Counted from the first letter of the stretch, positions 51,674 through 61,118 are shown. The stretch: 64,000 nt of DNA from Myxococcales bacterium (GCA_016706545.1 JADJJK010000043.1:1-64000); one strand, 5' to 3'. Translations and numbers: made by a program. Notes: a model not told the origin generated them from the sequence alone.

Positions 51674-53125
51674 TCACCTCGTCATCGAGGAGGGGGGCGG
51701 GCCTGCTGGCGGGAAGCCTCCTCGCGGATCCCCGGGCGGGAAGGCGCCAGGCGCCGACAGGTTGGTCAGATCGGCGGCGTCCTCTTCGTCGTCCTCTTCC
51801 AGCGACAGGCCGTTGATCTCGTGCATCGCGGTGACGCGCACGCCGAAGGCCGCCTTGATGAACTTGAGGGCGATGAACGAGGTGCCCAGGGTCCAGGCGG
51901 CGCAGGCCACGATGCCCAGGAGCTGCACCAGCATCTGCTCGGTGCGCGGCAGCCTCAGCTTGCTCTCGATGCCAAAGAGCGCCACGCAGAACAGGCCCCA
52001 CATGCCGCAGAACGCATGCACCGGCACCGCGCCCACCACGTCATCCAGCCGCCAGCGGCGGACCACCAGATCGAACGCGAGGTTGTGGATCACGCCGGCG
52101 GTCGCGCCCACCAGCACCGCGCCCACCGGCGACACCACGTTGCAGCACGGGGTGATGGCCACCAGGCCGCCGAGGATGCCGCCGAGGAACTTGCCGTCGA
52201 TGTCGCGCCGCCCCTGCAGCGCGGCGCAGTGGACGAACGCCACCAGCCCGCCCACCGCGGCGGAGATGTTGGTGTTGAAGATGATGATGCCGACGTCCTT
52301 GTTCATGGCCAGCGTGCTGCCGCCGTTGAACCCCCACCAGCCAAACCACAGGATCATGGTGCCAACGGCGCTCCAGGACAGACCGTAGGAGTCCATCTTC
52401 TTTAGCTGCCCGTCGCGCGAGTAGCGGCCCAGGCGCGGCCCCAGGACGGCGATGCCGGCCAGCGCGGCGAAGCCGCCCACCATGTGGACGGCGCTGCCGC
52501 CGGCGAAGTCCATGAAGCCCATGGACTGCAGCCAGGGCTTGTTCTCGGAGTAGAAGCCGTTGCCCCAGACCCAGTGGCCCCAGACCGGGTACACGACCAG
52601 GCCCATCGTCACCATCATGAACAGGTAGGCCTTGAAGTTCACCCGCTCGGCCATCGCGCCAGAGACGATGGTGGCGGCGGTGCCGGAGAAGGCGAGCTGG
52701 AACAGAAAGAAGGACCACGACAGGTGATTGCCGCCCGGGTCGTCCATGCCCACGCCAGCGAACAAGCTGGTGCCGATCCATCCGCCCAGCGAGTCGCCAT
52801 ATTGCAAACCGAAGCCGATGAAGAAATAGGCAACGCTGATTACGGTCCAATCGGCGACGTTCTTTGCAGCAGTGACCCAGGCGTTCTTTGGCCGGACCAT
52901 GCCGACCTCGAAACAGAGAAACCCTGTCTGCATAAAGAACACTAGTGCAGCGGAGATAAGGACCCACATTGAGTCCAGCGTCTCTTGCTTCACATACACA
53001 GTCTCTCCAGCGGCAAACGCACTGGTGGAAACACTTAGAACTCCTAAAACAATGCCCACGACAATCAATGCAGGGATTGTCGTGGTGCGGCGCGTCGGAA
53101 CTCTAGTCAAAGATGTGCGCACCAT
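51674..53125 (-). CDS. amt: Ammonium transporter (Amt family)
   Basis: The 483-residue membrane protein has a signal-like first segment (VVGIVLGVLSVSTSAFA) and 11 predicted membrane helices. The two conserved pore His residues lie in GSAVHMVGG and VPVHAFCGMWGLF. Other Amt hallmarks are NTNISAAVGGLVAF and DFAGGSAVHM. The C-terminal tail is extended by acidic and Pro-rich residues (EEDDEEDAAD) that replace the usual PII-binding end. No glnK gene is adjacent, which is unusual for amt. The gene is instead in an operon with Roadblock-like, OmpA-like and kinase genes. Confidence 0.95.
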   Translation of the reverse strand: MVRTSLTRVPTRRTTTIPALIVVGIVLGVLSVSTSAFAAGETVYVKQETLDSMWVLISAALVFFMQTGFLCFEVGMVRPKNAWVTAAKNVADWTVISVAYFFIGFGLQYGDSLGGWIGTSLFAGVGMDDPGGNHLSWSFFLFQLAFSGTAATIVSGAMAERVNFKAYLFMMVTMGLVVYPVWGHWVWGNGFYSENKPWLQSMGFMDFAGGSAVHMVGGFAALAGIAVLGPRLGRYSRDGQLKKMDSYGLSWSAVGTMILWFGWWGFNGGSTLAMNKDVGIIIFNTNISAAVGGLVAFVHCAALQGRRDIDGKFLGGILGGLVAITPCCNVVSPVGAVLVGATAGVIHNLAFDLVVRRWRLDDVVGAVPVHAFCGMWGLFCVALFGIESKLRLPRTEQMLVQLLGIVACAAWTLGTSFIALKFIKAAFGVRVTAMHEINGLSLEEDDEEDAADLTNLSAPGAFPPGDPRGGFPPAGPPPSSMTR

Positions 53126-53152
53126 TTCAGCACTAACGGGAATAGTGAGCGC

Positions 53153-53181
53153 TTGTCAACGCTCCACGTCAAACGTATTGT
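53153..53181 (+). promoter_or_regulatory. Sigma-70-like promoter of the Roadblock-domain gene, possibly leaderless
   Basis: TTGTCA (53153-53158) and TATTGT (53176-53181) have a 17-bp spacer. The expected start of transcription is near 53188, only a few bases before ATG 53192. The overlapping minus-strand word TTGACA (53159-53154) may be the -35 box of amt, with a weaker -10 at 53136-53131. The intergenic strip is clearly more AT-rich than its surroundings. Confidence 0.5.
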
Positions 53182-53191
53182 GACCGTGAAA

Positions 53192-54424
53192 ATGGCCGCG
53201 AAGCAACAGGTGCAGGGGTCTGCAGAAGGACGACATGTACGTGCTCTGTGGCTAGGAGAAGACATCGGACTCGCCCAGGAGCTTGGGCCGTTTTTCCGCG
53301 AACGGGGCCTGGCCGTTGACGTCGCGGTGGCTGACGCGACGATGGCGCCGGATGCCGCGGATCTCGCGCTTGCGTACTTCCCTGATCCGTCGGCGGCGGG
53401 CGGCGTGCTGTGCGCGGCGACCTCGCTGCGCACCCTGGTCTGGCCACCGCTCGTGGCCATCGTCGCCCGCAACCCTGGCAAGGGTGACCTCGAGCGTATG
53501 CGGCGGCAGGGCGTGGTGCATGTGTGTCGGGAGATCGACGCCACCTTTGGCAACGTGGTGAAGCGCCTGGTGGATCCAGCGAGCTGCGGGCGCTGGCGGC
53601 TGGCGCCGGGGCTGCTCGCCGAGGCGCTCAAGAGCGCGGAGCAGGCGGGCGCCTCCGGCATGCTCTGCGTGTGCTGTCCTCATGGCTCGGGCGCCAGCTC
53701 GTACCCGTGGGAGAACTCCAGCTTGTTCTATTGCGGCGAGTCAGAGGGCGGCAAGTGCTCGGGGTGGGCCGGCCGGATCTATCTGGTCGGCGGCTCCATC
53801 ACCCTCGCCGAGACGCCGATGGCGCGCGGCTCGCATGCGCTGCACCAGATGCTGGCCCTGGGCGAGGGCGCGGTGATGCGCTTTCCCTTCTATCTGTCGC
53901 CGGAGAGCACCGAGCCGCTGGGGCCTGCTTCGGCGGCGGTGGCGCACGCCGCACACGCGCCAGCGCGCGGCGCCGAGACCACCCAGACCGCGCGGGTGGC
54001 AGATCTGGCGCGCGCGGAGCCGGCGGCGGCGCGGGCGCCGTTGACGCCGGTCGCGACCCGTCCGGAGCCTGTGCGCGCGGCGCTTGGCAAGGAGTCCACG
54101 ATGTCTGAGCTCGACGCAGTTCTGGCGGCCTCGCCCGCCTTTGCAGGGGCCGCTCGTATTGGTGCAGACGGTACCCCGCTGGCGGTGGCCGGCGATCTCG
54201 ATGTCCAGATGGTCGCGGCGATCGTGCATCTCGCCTCGGAGCACGTGCAGGGGGTGTCCGCCGCGTTGCCGCTGGGCAGCACGCTGGGGTTCTCCGTCGG
54301 CGGACGGCAGAGCGCGTGCTTCGTGCGGCACCTGGCCAAGAGCCGCAGCACGCTGGTCGTGCGCAGCGGCGCCACCCAGACTCCGAGCCGCACGCTGGCG
54401 GAGCTGGCGCGCTTTGGTTCGTGA
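53192..54424 (+). CDS. Receiver-like N-terminal/Roadblock C-terminal protein with Cys-rich middle
   Basis: The 410-residue protein starts with a receiver-like or Rossmann-like segment (HVRALWLGEDIGLAQELGPF, DAADLALAYFPDPSA). A Cys-rich part follows (SGMLCVCCPHGSG, SSLFYCGESEGGKCSGWAGR), then an Ala/Pro linker. The C-terminal Roadblock/LC7-like domain covers the last about 90 residues (FAGAARIGADGTPLAVAGDL, TLGFSVGGRQSACFVRH). ATG 53192 is preferred, because a TTG at 53153 lies in the -35 box of the likely promoter. The Cys cluster could bind a metal. Its neighbours suggest a role in polarity or chemosensory control. Confidence 0.6.
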   Translation: MAAKQQVQGSAEGRHVRALWLGEDIGLAQELGPFFRERGLAVDVAVADATMAPDAADLALAYFPDPSAAGGVLCAATSLRTLVWPPLVAIVARNPGKGDLERMRRQGVVHVCREIDATFGNVVKRLVDPASCGRWRLAPGLLAEALKSAEQAGASGMLCVCCPHGSGASSYPWENSSLFYCGESEGGKCSGWAGRIYLVGGSITLAETPMARGSHALHQMLALGEGAVMRFPFYLSPESTEPLGPASAAVAHAAHAPARGAETTQTARVADLARAEPAAARAPLTPVATRPEPVRAALGKESTMSELDAVLAASPAFAGAARIGADGTPLAVAGDLDVQMVAAIVHLASEHVQGVSAALPLGSTLGFSVGGRQSACFVRHLAKSRSTLVVRSGATQTPSRTLAELARFGS

Positions 54425-54468
54425 GCGTCAGGGACGGGCTTGCATGGGTCTGTCGGCTTCATGGCGCC

Positions 54469-55482
54469 TCATGGCGACCGGCGACCGGCGGCGGGGCTCG
54501 CGCGCGCGGCCTGCTCGGCAGCGGCGATGAGCGTGTCGTAGTCACGCGGCCGACGCGCTGGATCTAGCTGCAGCATCCACATGATGAGGTTGCCGACCTC
54601 GACGTTGACCTTGGGGTTTAGCCGGTGTGGCGGGGTGATGGGCTGGCTGCGCAAGAGCGCGAGCGCCTGCGCCGCGGTGCTGGCGGTGACCGGCAAGACG
54701 CCGGTGACCGCTCGATAGGCGGTGACGCCCAGCGAGAAGATGTCGCTGCGGTGATCCACCGCCTGCGGATTCTCCATGTGCTCCGGAGACATGTAGCCCA
54801 AGGTCCCGACCACCGCGCCGTGGTCTACCCGGATCTCGTGCGAGCGAGCGAGCCCGAAGTCCACCAGCTTGGTCACGCCCTCGCGGGTGAGCAGGATGTT
54901 GGATGGCTTGATGTCTCGATGGACGAGCTGCTGGCTGAGACCGGCGCGCAGCGCCGCCGCGACGTGGCCGACGATGCGCATCACCATCTTGGCTGGGAGC
55001 AGCCCCTTTTGCCTCAGCATCGCCGAGAGATCGGGTCCCGAGATGTACTCCATCACGATATAGGAGTGCGCGCCGCCCATGGTGACGTCGACCACCCGCA
55101 CCACGTTGGGGTGATGGATCTTGGCGGCCATGCGCGCCTCCTCGCCCAGGAGCGACGCCAGCTCGGGCCGGTTGCGCAAGACCGAAGGGCGCAGGAGCTT
55201 GAGCGCGAAGGTGGTGTCCAGGAGCAGGTGGCGCGCGCGGTACACCACCGCGAAGCCGCCGATGCCGATGGGGCGCTCGAGGAGATACTTGTCGAGCTGC
55301 TGGCCAGGACCTGGGAGCTGGGGCTCGAGGTCATGCAGCGCGGTGTCCAGATCTCGCGTGCTGCGCCCCCGCTGCCTGGTGGCTGGCGCGGCGGCGCAGA
55401 ACAGCTCCGCCGCCAGCTCCAGCTCGAAGTCGAAGTGGAACGCGGGCGTCAGGTCGATCATGTGGTCGCTCGTCGCGGTCAT
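54469..55482 (-). CDS. Ser/Thr protein kinase, Hanks type, soluble
   Basis: The 337-residue kinase has intact hallmarks: Gly loop PIGIGGFAVVYRARH, Lys in TFALKLLRPS, HRDIKPSNILL, DFGLARSHE and GTLGYMSPEHMENPQ. There is no membrane segment; the first 60 residues are a helical/polar extension that could dock a partner. It is the last gene of the chemosensory operon and its ATG overlaps the stop of the receiver-DUF4388 gene (ATGA at 55479-55482). It may receive the signal of that receiver or of CheA. Confidence 0.93.
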   Translation of the reverse strand: MTATSDHMIDLTPAFHFDFELELAAELFCAAAPATRQRGRSTRDLDTALHDLEPQLPGPGQQLDKYLLERPIGIGGFAVVYRARHLLLDTTFALKLLRPSVLRNRPELASLLGEEARMAAKIHHPNVVRVVDVTMGGAHSYIVMEYISGPDLSAMLRQKGLLPAKMVMRIVGHVAAALRAGLSQQLVHRDIKPSNILLTREGVTKLVDFGLARSHEIRVDHGAVVGTLGYMSPEHMENPQAVDHRSDIFSLGVTAYRAVTGVLPVTASTAAQALALLRSQPITPPHRLNPKVNVEVGNLIMWMLQLDPARRPRDYDTLIAAAEQAARASPAAGRRSP

Positions 55483-56831
55483 GCTTGACCTCGCAGCTTG
55501 AGCGCCGCCACCAGGAGCGCGCGGGTGCCGCCTCGCAGCTCGGACAGGCGCTGCCCGGTGATCTGGAGCTGGGAGAACGGCGCGGGGGCAAACAGCCGCT
55601 CTCCCTCCTGTTGATGCGCGACGATCAGCGCCGGCGTGCGGTGGCTAAGGACATAGGCGCGCACCGCTGGGTCCACCATCGTGGCGCTGGTCTGTGGCGC
55701 CGCGACGATCACCACGTCGCTTTGCAGGTGAAACCAGGACGGGGAGGGCTCGTCGAGTGACACCACCCGGACCACCAGTCGGTCGCGGTCGCGACCGTGG
55801 AACGTCCAGCGCAGGCAGGCGGTTGGCTGTCGTAGCCCGCCCAGGATGTGGGGGCCAAGCGGCGCCGAGATCTCCCAGAGCGCAGACACCACCTCGGTGT
55901 CTTCGCCAAACAGCGTGATGGTGAGCGCGTCGTCGTTCGCGACCTCCTGGGTGCGGGACCCAAGCTCCAGCTCTCCCAGCCGATGCGGATCTTGCAAGAG
56001 CGGCAAGATCCGCGCGGCGCGCCGCACGAGATCTGGCGCCGGCCCGGTGATCCGCGCCGTGCTGACCCCCAGCTCCTCGAGCGACCGCTGGCGCGCTGAC
56101 GGGCTGCGGCGACGGTTGGCCTCGTCCACCGTGGCCTCGAGCAGGAGCTGTGTCGTCGAGCCCTCGAGCGTCGGCCGCGTGGTGGGGGCGCCGGCGCGCA
56201 GGCGGAACCACCCGCGCGCGAGCCGCAGGATGCTGGTCAGCGCCTCGATGCCGGTGGTCTTGCCAAGCTCCGCGTGGCGGAGCCGCCCGGCCACCAGCTC
56301 CAGGCGTCCTGCTTCGCGGTTGGTCGCCACCTCCAGGTGACCTGTGGCCTTGGCGAGGTCGGCCACGGTGAGCACGTCGGTCAGTCGCACGTGCTCCAGA
56401 TCCCCGGACAGATACACCGCGCCGGCAGGGGACAACGCCCCGACGCGCGTGCGCAGGGCCCGCTCCACCCGGAGCCGCAGCTCCTCTGCCTCCACGGGCT
56501 TGGTCAGGCACTCGGTGGCGCCCGCGCGCAGCAGATCCACGCGCGCCGAGGCGCGGAGGTCCAGCGTCATCACCAGCACCGGGAGCGCGGCGGGCGCGTA
56601 GATCCGCTGGCAGGAGGTGATGAACGTGGGCGCGGGGATGTCGGGCAGCGTGGCCTCGCAGATCACCAGGTCGATCTGTCGCTGCTGCAACAGCTCGAGC
56701 GCCGAGGTGGCGTCGGTGACGCACTCCACGGCGTACTTCATCTTCTCCAGGATCCGCGCGGTGAGCACCGACGACACGCGGTCCGGATCGACCACCAGCA
56801 CCAGATCCTCGACGTGGGGGCGCGACGGCAC
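55479..56831 (-). CDS. Receiver-DUF4388 (PATAN) protein
   Basis: The 450-residue product starts at GTG 56831 after GGAGG. The receiver domain (EDLVLVVDPDRVSSVLTA, VLVMTLDLRAS, CLTKPVEAEEL) has Glu in place of the phosphoacceptor Asp (DLVICEATLPDIP). It may be fixed in an active-like state. A DUF4388/PATAN domain follows (VYLSGDLEHVRLTDVLTV, GRLELVAGRLRHAELGKTTG). The rest (TITLFGEDTEVVSALWEISA, DVVIVAAPQTSAT) is an uncharacterised C-terminal domain. It is coupled to the kinase gene. DUF4388 is often found in Bdellovibrio and myxobacterial signalling proteins. Confidence 0.8.
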   Translation of the reverse strand: MPSRPHVEDLVLVVDPDRVSSVLTARILEKMKYAVECVTDATSALELLQQRQIDLVICEATLPDIPAPTFITSCQRIYAPAALPVLVMTLDLRASARVDLLRAGATECLTKPVEAEELRLRVERALRTRVGALSPAGAVYLSGDLEHVRLTDVLTVADLAKATGHLEVATNREAGRLELVAGRLRHAELGKTTGIEALTSILRLARGWFRLRAGAPTTRPTLEGSTTQLLLEATVDEANRRRSPSARQRSLEELGVSTARITGPAPDLVRRAARILPLLQDPHRLGELELGSRTQEVANDDALTITLFGEDTEVVSALWEISAPLGPHILGGLRQPTACLRWTFHGRDRDRLVVRVVSLDEPSPSWFHLQSDVVIVAAPQTSATMVDPAVRAYVLSHRTPALIVAHQQEGERLFAPAPFSQLQITGQRLSELRGGTRALLVAALKLRGQA

Positions 56832-56848
56832 GATCTTTCGCGCCTCCG

Positions 56849-57364
56849 CTACCAAGTGACCTTGCCTTCGCTGCTGGCCTTGGCGGCGGCGCGCTGCTCG
56901 TCTGGCGACAGCAGCGCGGACGCGGCCAGCAGCACCCCGGTCGGCGCCAGCTCGCTCTCCTCGGTGAGCGAGGCGGTCGCGAACGCACCACGCACGGCGC
57001 CCGCGCGGCTCGTGAACAAGGTCGCGGCCAGCGGCAGATCGACGCGCACCGGCCGCACGGTCAGGCTGCGATCGCACGACACCGCGAACAGTCGTCCACC
57101 TTGCGCCCCGGTGGTGAGCACGATCCAGGCGCGCGCGGACGTCGGTCGGCGCAGCCCCAGGAGCGCGCCGAGATCCCAGGCCGGCAGCCGCTCGTCGTCG
57201 ATGTTCGCGGCCTGGAGCAGCGCGGTCGGGTCCACCAGGCGGGCCGTCACCGTCTCCGCCAGGTGGACGCGCACCACGTCTTCGATGCCAAACGCCACGA
57301 CCAGATCGCCGCAGGTGGCGTACAGCGCCAGGCCCGCCGTCCGCTTTGCGAGGTCCGCTCTCAT
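56849..57364 (-). CDS. cheW: CheW-like coupling protein, second copy
   Basis: The 171-residue product has a CheW-like SH3 fold: LALYATCGDLVVAFGIEDVV, RLPAWDLGALLGL and RLFAVSCDRSLTVRPV. The conserved CheW pattern is weak in places, and a C-terminal helical tail is added. It would link the receptor or the CheA regulatory domain. It lies directly after cheA (two bases). Confidence 0.75.
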   Translation of the reverse strand: MRADLAKRTAGLALYATCGDLVVAFGIEDVVRVHLAETVTARLVDPTALLQAANIDDERLPAWDLGALLGLRRPTSARAWIVLTTGAQGGRLFAVSCDRSLTVRPVRVDLPLAATLFTSRAGAVRGAFATASLTEESELAPTGVLLAASALLSPDEQRAAAKASSEGKVTW

Positions 57365-57366
57365 GT

Positions 57367-60300
57367 CTACGGGGAGCCTCCACCCGGGCGGTACGAGGAC
57401 AGGAGCTTGTGCATCGCCGCGCTCAGCGTCTCCGCCGAGAACGGCTTGGTCAGGTACTCGTTGGCGCCGGCCTCCATGGCCTTCTGCACGTGCTTGTCGC
57501 CGGAGCGGCTCGAGACCACGACGATCGGGATCGTCCGGTACGCGGCGATGTAGCGCATCTCCTGGATCAGCTCGTAGCCGTGCATCCTGGGCATCTCGAG
57601 ATCGGTGAAGACGATGGACACCTGCTCATCGCGCAGGCGCTCGAGCGCGTCACGTCCATCGCTGGCGGTGATCACCTTCACGCCGAGCTTGCGCAGCGTG
57701 TTCTCTGCGACCTTGCGCACCGACAGCGAGTCATCGACGAACAGCACCAGGAGCTGTTCCGGCGCGGCGGCGGCCTGCGGAAGGGCGCCGGTCGCGGCGA
57801 CCGCTGGTCGTTGTGGCGCGGGCAAGATCGCGGCGCCCGCCCCGGGGGCCGTCGCCGCGCGCGAGGGCGCGGCGTGGATCCCGGTGTGGACCTCGGCCAC
57901 GCCCTGCATGTCGAGGATCAGCGCGAGCTCGCCGTCGCCGCGCTGTGAGGCGCCCGCAAACAGCGGGTGGCCATCGAGCACCGCGCCGAGCTTCTTGACC
58001 ACCACCTCGTCCTGGGCCACCACCGCGTCGGCCTCGATCGCCAGGCGGCGCCCGCCGACCGAGCAGATCAGAAACACGTCGCCAGCCTCTTCTGCCTGGA
58101 TCACCCGGAACACGCTCAGCAGATCGTCGCCGTACCGGATGCGGCGCTGCGCTCCACCCTGCACCTCTTGCAGGTCTTCGCGACGCAAGATGCGCTCCAC
58201 GAACAAGAGCGGGACGCCAAAGAGCTGCTGGCCCTGGCGGATCACCACCGCGCGGGTGATGGCCAGGGTCACCGGCAGGCGCAAGACGAAGGTCGTGCCG
58301 CGCCCGGCCTCGGTCTGCACGCGCACCGAGCCGCCCAGCCGCAGCACGGTGCGGCGCACCACGTCTCCGCCCATCCCGCGCCCGGCCAGGTCGTTGGTGG
58401 TGGCCGCGGTGGACAGCCCGGCGGAGAACACCAGCTCGAGGACCTGCGGCGCATCCATGGGGACGTCCGACGCGATGGCGCCGCGCGCCACGCCCTCCCG
58501 GTGCAGGGCGGCCACGTCGAGGCCCGCGCCGTCATCGCGTACGCCGATGATGATCTCCCCGGCCTCCTGCCGCGCGCTCAGCGTGATGATGCCGCGCTCG
58601 GGCTTGCCCATGGCGCGGCGCCGGGACGCTTGCTCCACGCCGTGCGCCACCGAGTTGCGCACCAGGTGCAGCATGGGCGCGTACAGGGCGTCGGCGATGG
58701 CCTTGTCGACGACGACGTCGGCGCCCTCGAAGACCACCTCCACGAGCTTGCGCTCGCGCTCGGCGGCGTCGCGGGCGGGCAGCGCCAGCCGCGAGAACAG
58801 CGCCTCGAGCGGCACCATGCGCGCGCGGTTGATCTGGCCCTGCAGCGTGGAGACGATGGCGCCGAGCTCGTCGATGCTGTGGGTGAGCTGGCCCAGCCCG
58901 GTCGAGATCTCGGAGGAGGTGTCGCTGACGTCGCTCGAGGCCTCCGCCAGGCGGCGGGCCAGCACGTGGACCTCCTCGTAGACATCGAACTCCAGCGCGC
59001 CAAACTCCGCGGCCGTGCCGCCCGCGCGTCGCGAGCGTCGCGCCACGCCGCCGAGGTTCGCGTACTCCGCCTGCTCGGTGAACGCCTCGACGATCTCGAC
59101 GAGCCGCTGGCGGCGGGTCTCCTGCGCGTCCTGTAGCTCGGCCAGCGAGGACAGCCCGGTGTTGACGCGGGACCGGGCGACGATCAGCTCGCCGACCATG
59201 TCCATCAGGGAGTCGAGGCGCTCGGCCGCGACCCGGATGAAGCGGCGCTCCCCGCCGACCGGCTTGCCGGTGCCAGTGCTCGCTGGAGTGGCCCGGTCCT
59301 GGGAGCCGGAGTCGCCGCTGTGGTCCCGCGAGGAGCCAGCGCTCGCCGGTCCGCCGCTCCGCTCCGACCACGCCGAGTCGTGGGTCGACAGCCACGAGTG
59401 ACCGCTGGGCGTCTCCACGCTGTGCGCTTCCAGGTTGGCCATGCGCGCCAGGTCCTGCTCGAGCACCTCCGCGGCGCACTCGACCTCGCCGCGCGGCGCC
59501 ATCCGCAGGTTGCGGCGCAGCCGCTCGAGCACGTCAAAGAGGCGCGTCAGCACGAAGCTGCGGCGCTTGGCGCTGGGCGCGGCGCGCAGCGACTCGAGCA
59601 TGGTCTCGACGACGTGCAGCTCGCGCCCGACCGGCGGCAAGCCGACGGTGTTGGCGGCGCCCTTGAGCGTGTGAATGGTGCCAAGGAGCGAGGTGACGGT
59701 GGACGACAGGTTCGAGGTGGTCTCGAGCTCGCGCGCGGCGCGCTCGATGGCCTCCAGCAGCTCCCCGGACTCTTCGAGGAACGACTCCCACAGCTCGCCG
59801 GTCACCCGCTGCGGCACCGGCTCGCGGGTCACCCGCGCCCGCTCGTGAGGAGCCGCGGCGGCGCCGTGCGGCGAGGACACCATGGCCAGCAGGCGGTCAA
59901 GCCCGCTGGCGTCAAGGCCGTTCGCTGGCGTCAGCGCGCCGCTCTGGCGTGCCAGGCGCTCCAGCTCGGCCGCGAAGGCACCGACGTCCGGGAGATCCAC
60001 CACCAGGGCGGAGCCCTTGATGCGGTGAAAGATCCGCCCGAGGTCTTCGCGCACGGCCACCGGATCTCGGGGCAGCTCGTCCATCCGTGCGCGAGCCTGA
60101 CGAATCAGCTCGAGCGCCTCGGCGCGGAACAGGTCCTGCGGATCGATGCCCTCGCCGGCGTCGGCGTCGGCGTCGGCGTCGCCTGCGCCGTCGGCGGAGC
60201 CTGCGGCCGTGCCGGCGCGTCTGCCTCGCGCCTTGGCCGTCGAGCCCTCGTCGACCATCGGCGCGCCGCCGCCGTCGTCCCATCCAGCGTCCACCACCGC

Positions 60301-61110
60301 CGGCTTCGCGAGAAACCCCGGGTCGCAGGCGGAGAGCTCGAGCCGAAGTCGCCGGGTGGCCGCCGCGTCGGGCACGTCGCCGCGGTCGAGGAAGTCCTCC
60401 ACCACCTCGTAGATGCTGCGCAGCTCGATGGCCAGCGTGCTCTCGCCGACCGAGGCGGCCGAGCCCTTCATCATGTGCAGCACCGAGGCCAGGCGAGACA
60501 GCGCGGCGCCGCGGTCGGGGCCACGCTCGAGCTCGTCGAGGTGCGCGCGCGCGTCCGTCATCGCGCCGCGCAGCTCGTCGCGGAACACCGCCAGGAGCTC
60601 GTCGCGTTCGCGGTCGGCGCTGCTGGTGGGCGCGCTCTCGGTGGGACGCGACGGCCCCACCACGGTCAGCGGCGGCGGGCTCACCACCCGCTGGATCTGG
60701 TCCACCGCGTCCGCGGCGCGGACGTCGGCCGAGCTGCGGTCGCCGGCGAGCTCGGAGGCGATGATGCCGCGCAGCGCGGTGATCGCCAGCTCGCAGGCCT
60801 GCCGCACCCGGTCCATGCGATCGCCCTCCGCCAGCACGGAGCGCACGGATGCGTCGAGCCCCTGCATCATGGCCTCGAGCCGAGCGGCCACCGACTGGGA
60901 CGACGCCACCGACAGCAACGCCGAGGTGCCGGCGATGGCGTGGAAGCTCACGGTGAGGGCGTTCTGCGCGCGCTCGATGCCCTGCGCGTGCTGGCGGACC
61001 ACGGTGAGCTCGTCGCGAAGCTCTGTCGAACGCAGCTCCAGATCGCTCATGAAGCGATTCATGTCGCTGGTGAACAGCTCGCGGACTTCTTCGATCTGAT
61101 AGCCGCTCAT
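57367..61110 (-). CDS. cheA: CheA-type hybrid histidine kinase with four Hpt modules and receiver
   Basis: The 1247-residue product has four Hpt-like modules. Module 1 has H57 in SFHAIAGTSALL, where the usual HxxKG Lys is Ala. The others have H212 (LHMMKGSA), H362 (FHRIKGSA) and H480 (IHTLKGAA). The dimerisation domain follows (ERLDSLMDMVGELIVARSRV). ATPase boxes include LHLVRNSVAHGVE, DDGAGLD and GRGMGGDVVR. The CheW-like regulatory domain is next, then a linker and a receiver with D1170 (FTDLEMP) and K1222 (YLTKPF). There is no separate P2 domain. This is the layout of CheA hybrids in alternative-function or gliding/pilus systems. Confidence 0.93.
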   Translation of the reverse strand: MSGYQIEEVRELFTSDMNRFMSDLELRSTELRDELTVVRQHAQGIERAQNALTVSFHAIAGTSALLSVASSQSVAARLEAMMQGLDASVRSVLAEGDRMDRVRQACELAITALRGIIASELAGDRSSADVRAADAVDQIQRVVSPPPLTVVGPSRPTESAPTSSADRERDELLAVFRDELRGAMTDARAHLDELERGPDRGAALSRLASVLHMMKGSAASVGESTLAIELRSIYEVVEDFLDRGDVPDAAATRRLRLELSACDPGFLAKPAVVDAGWDDGGGAPMVDEGSTAKARGRRAGTAAGSADGAGDADADADAGEGIDPQDLFRAEALELIRQARARMDELPRDPVAVREDLGRIFHRIKGSALVVDLPDVGAFAAELERLARQSGALTPANGLDASGLDRLLAMVSSPHGAAAAPHERARVTREPVPQRVTGELWESFLEESGELLEAIERAARELETTSNLSSTVTSLLGTIHTLKGAANTVGLPPVGRELHVVETMLESLRAAPSAKRRSFVLTRLFDVLERLRRNLRMAPRGEVECAAEVLEQDLARMANLEAHSVETPSGHSWLSTHDSAWSERSGGPASAGSSRDHSGDSGSQDRATPASTGTGKPVGGERRFIRVAAERLDSLMDMVGELIVARSRVNTGLSSLAELQDAQETRRQRLVEIVEAFTEQAEYANLGGVARRSRRAGGTAAEFGALEFDVYEEVHVLARRLAEASSDVSDTSSEISTGLGQLTHSIDELGAIVSTLQGQINRARMVPLEALFSRLALPARDAAERERKLVEVVFEGADVVVDKAIADALYAPMLHLVRNSVAHGVEQASRRRAMGKPERGIITLSARQEAGEIIIGVRDDGAGLDVAALHREGVARGAIASDVPMDAPQVLELVFSAGLSTAATTNDLAGRGMGGDVVRRTVLRLGGSVRVQTEAGRGTTFVLRLPVTLAITRAVVIRQGQQLFGVPLLFVERILRREDLQEVQGGAQRRIRYGDDLLSVFRVIQAEEAGDVFLICSVGGRRLAIEADAVVAQDEVVVKKLGAVLDGHPLFAGASQRGDGELALILDMQGVAEVHTGIHAAPSRAATAPGAGAAILPAPQRPAVAATGALPQAAAAPEQLLVLFVDDSLSVRKVAENTLRKLGVKVITASDGRDALERLRDEQVSIVFTDLEMPRMHGYELIQEMRYIAAYRTIPIVVVSSRSGDKHVQKAMEAGANEYLTKPFSAETLSAAMHKLLSSYRPGGGSP

Positions 61111-61118
61111 GGCGTCCT

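Noticed and set aside
52840..53200. Sigma-54 promoter with NtrC sites before amt
   Set aside because: No GG-N10-GC element with suitable flanks was found; sigma-70-like boxes fit better.
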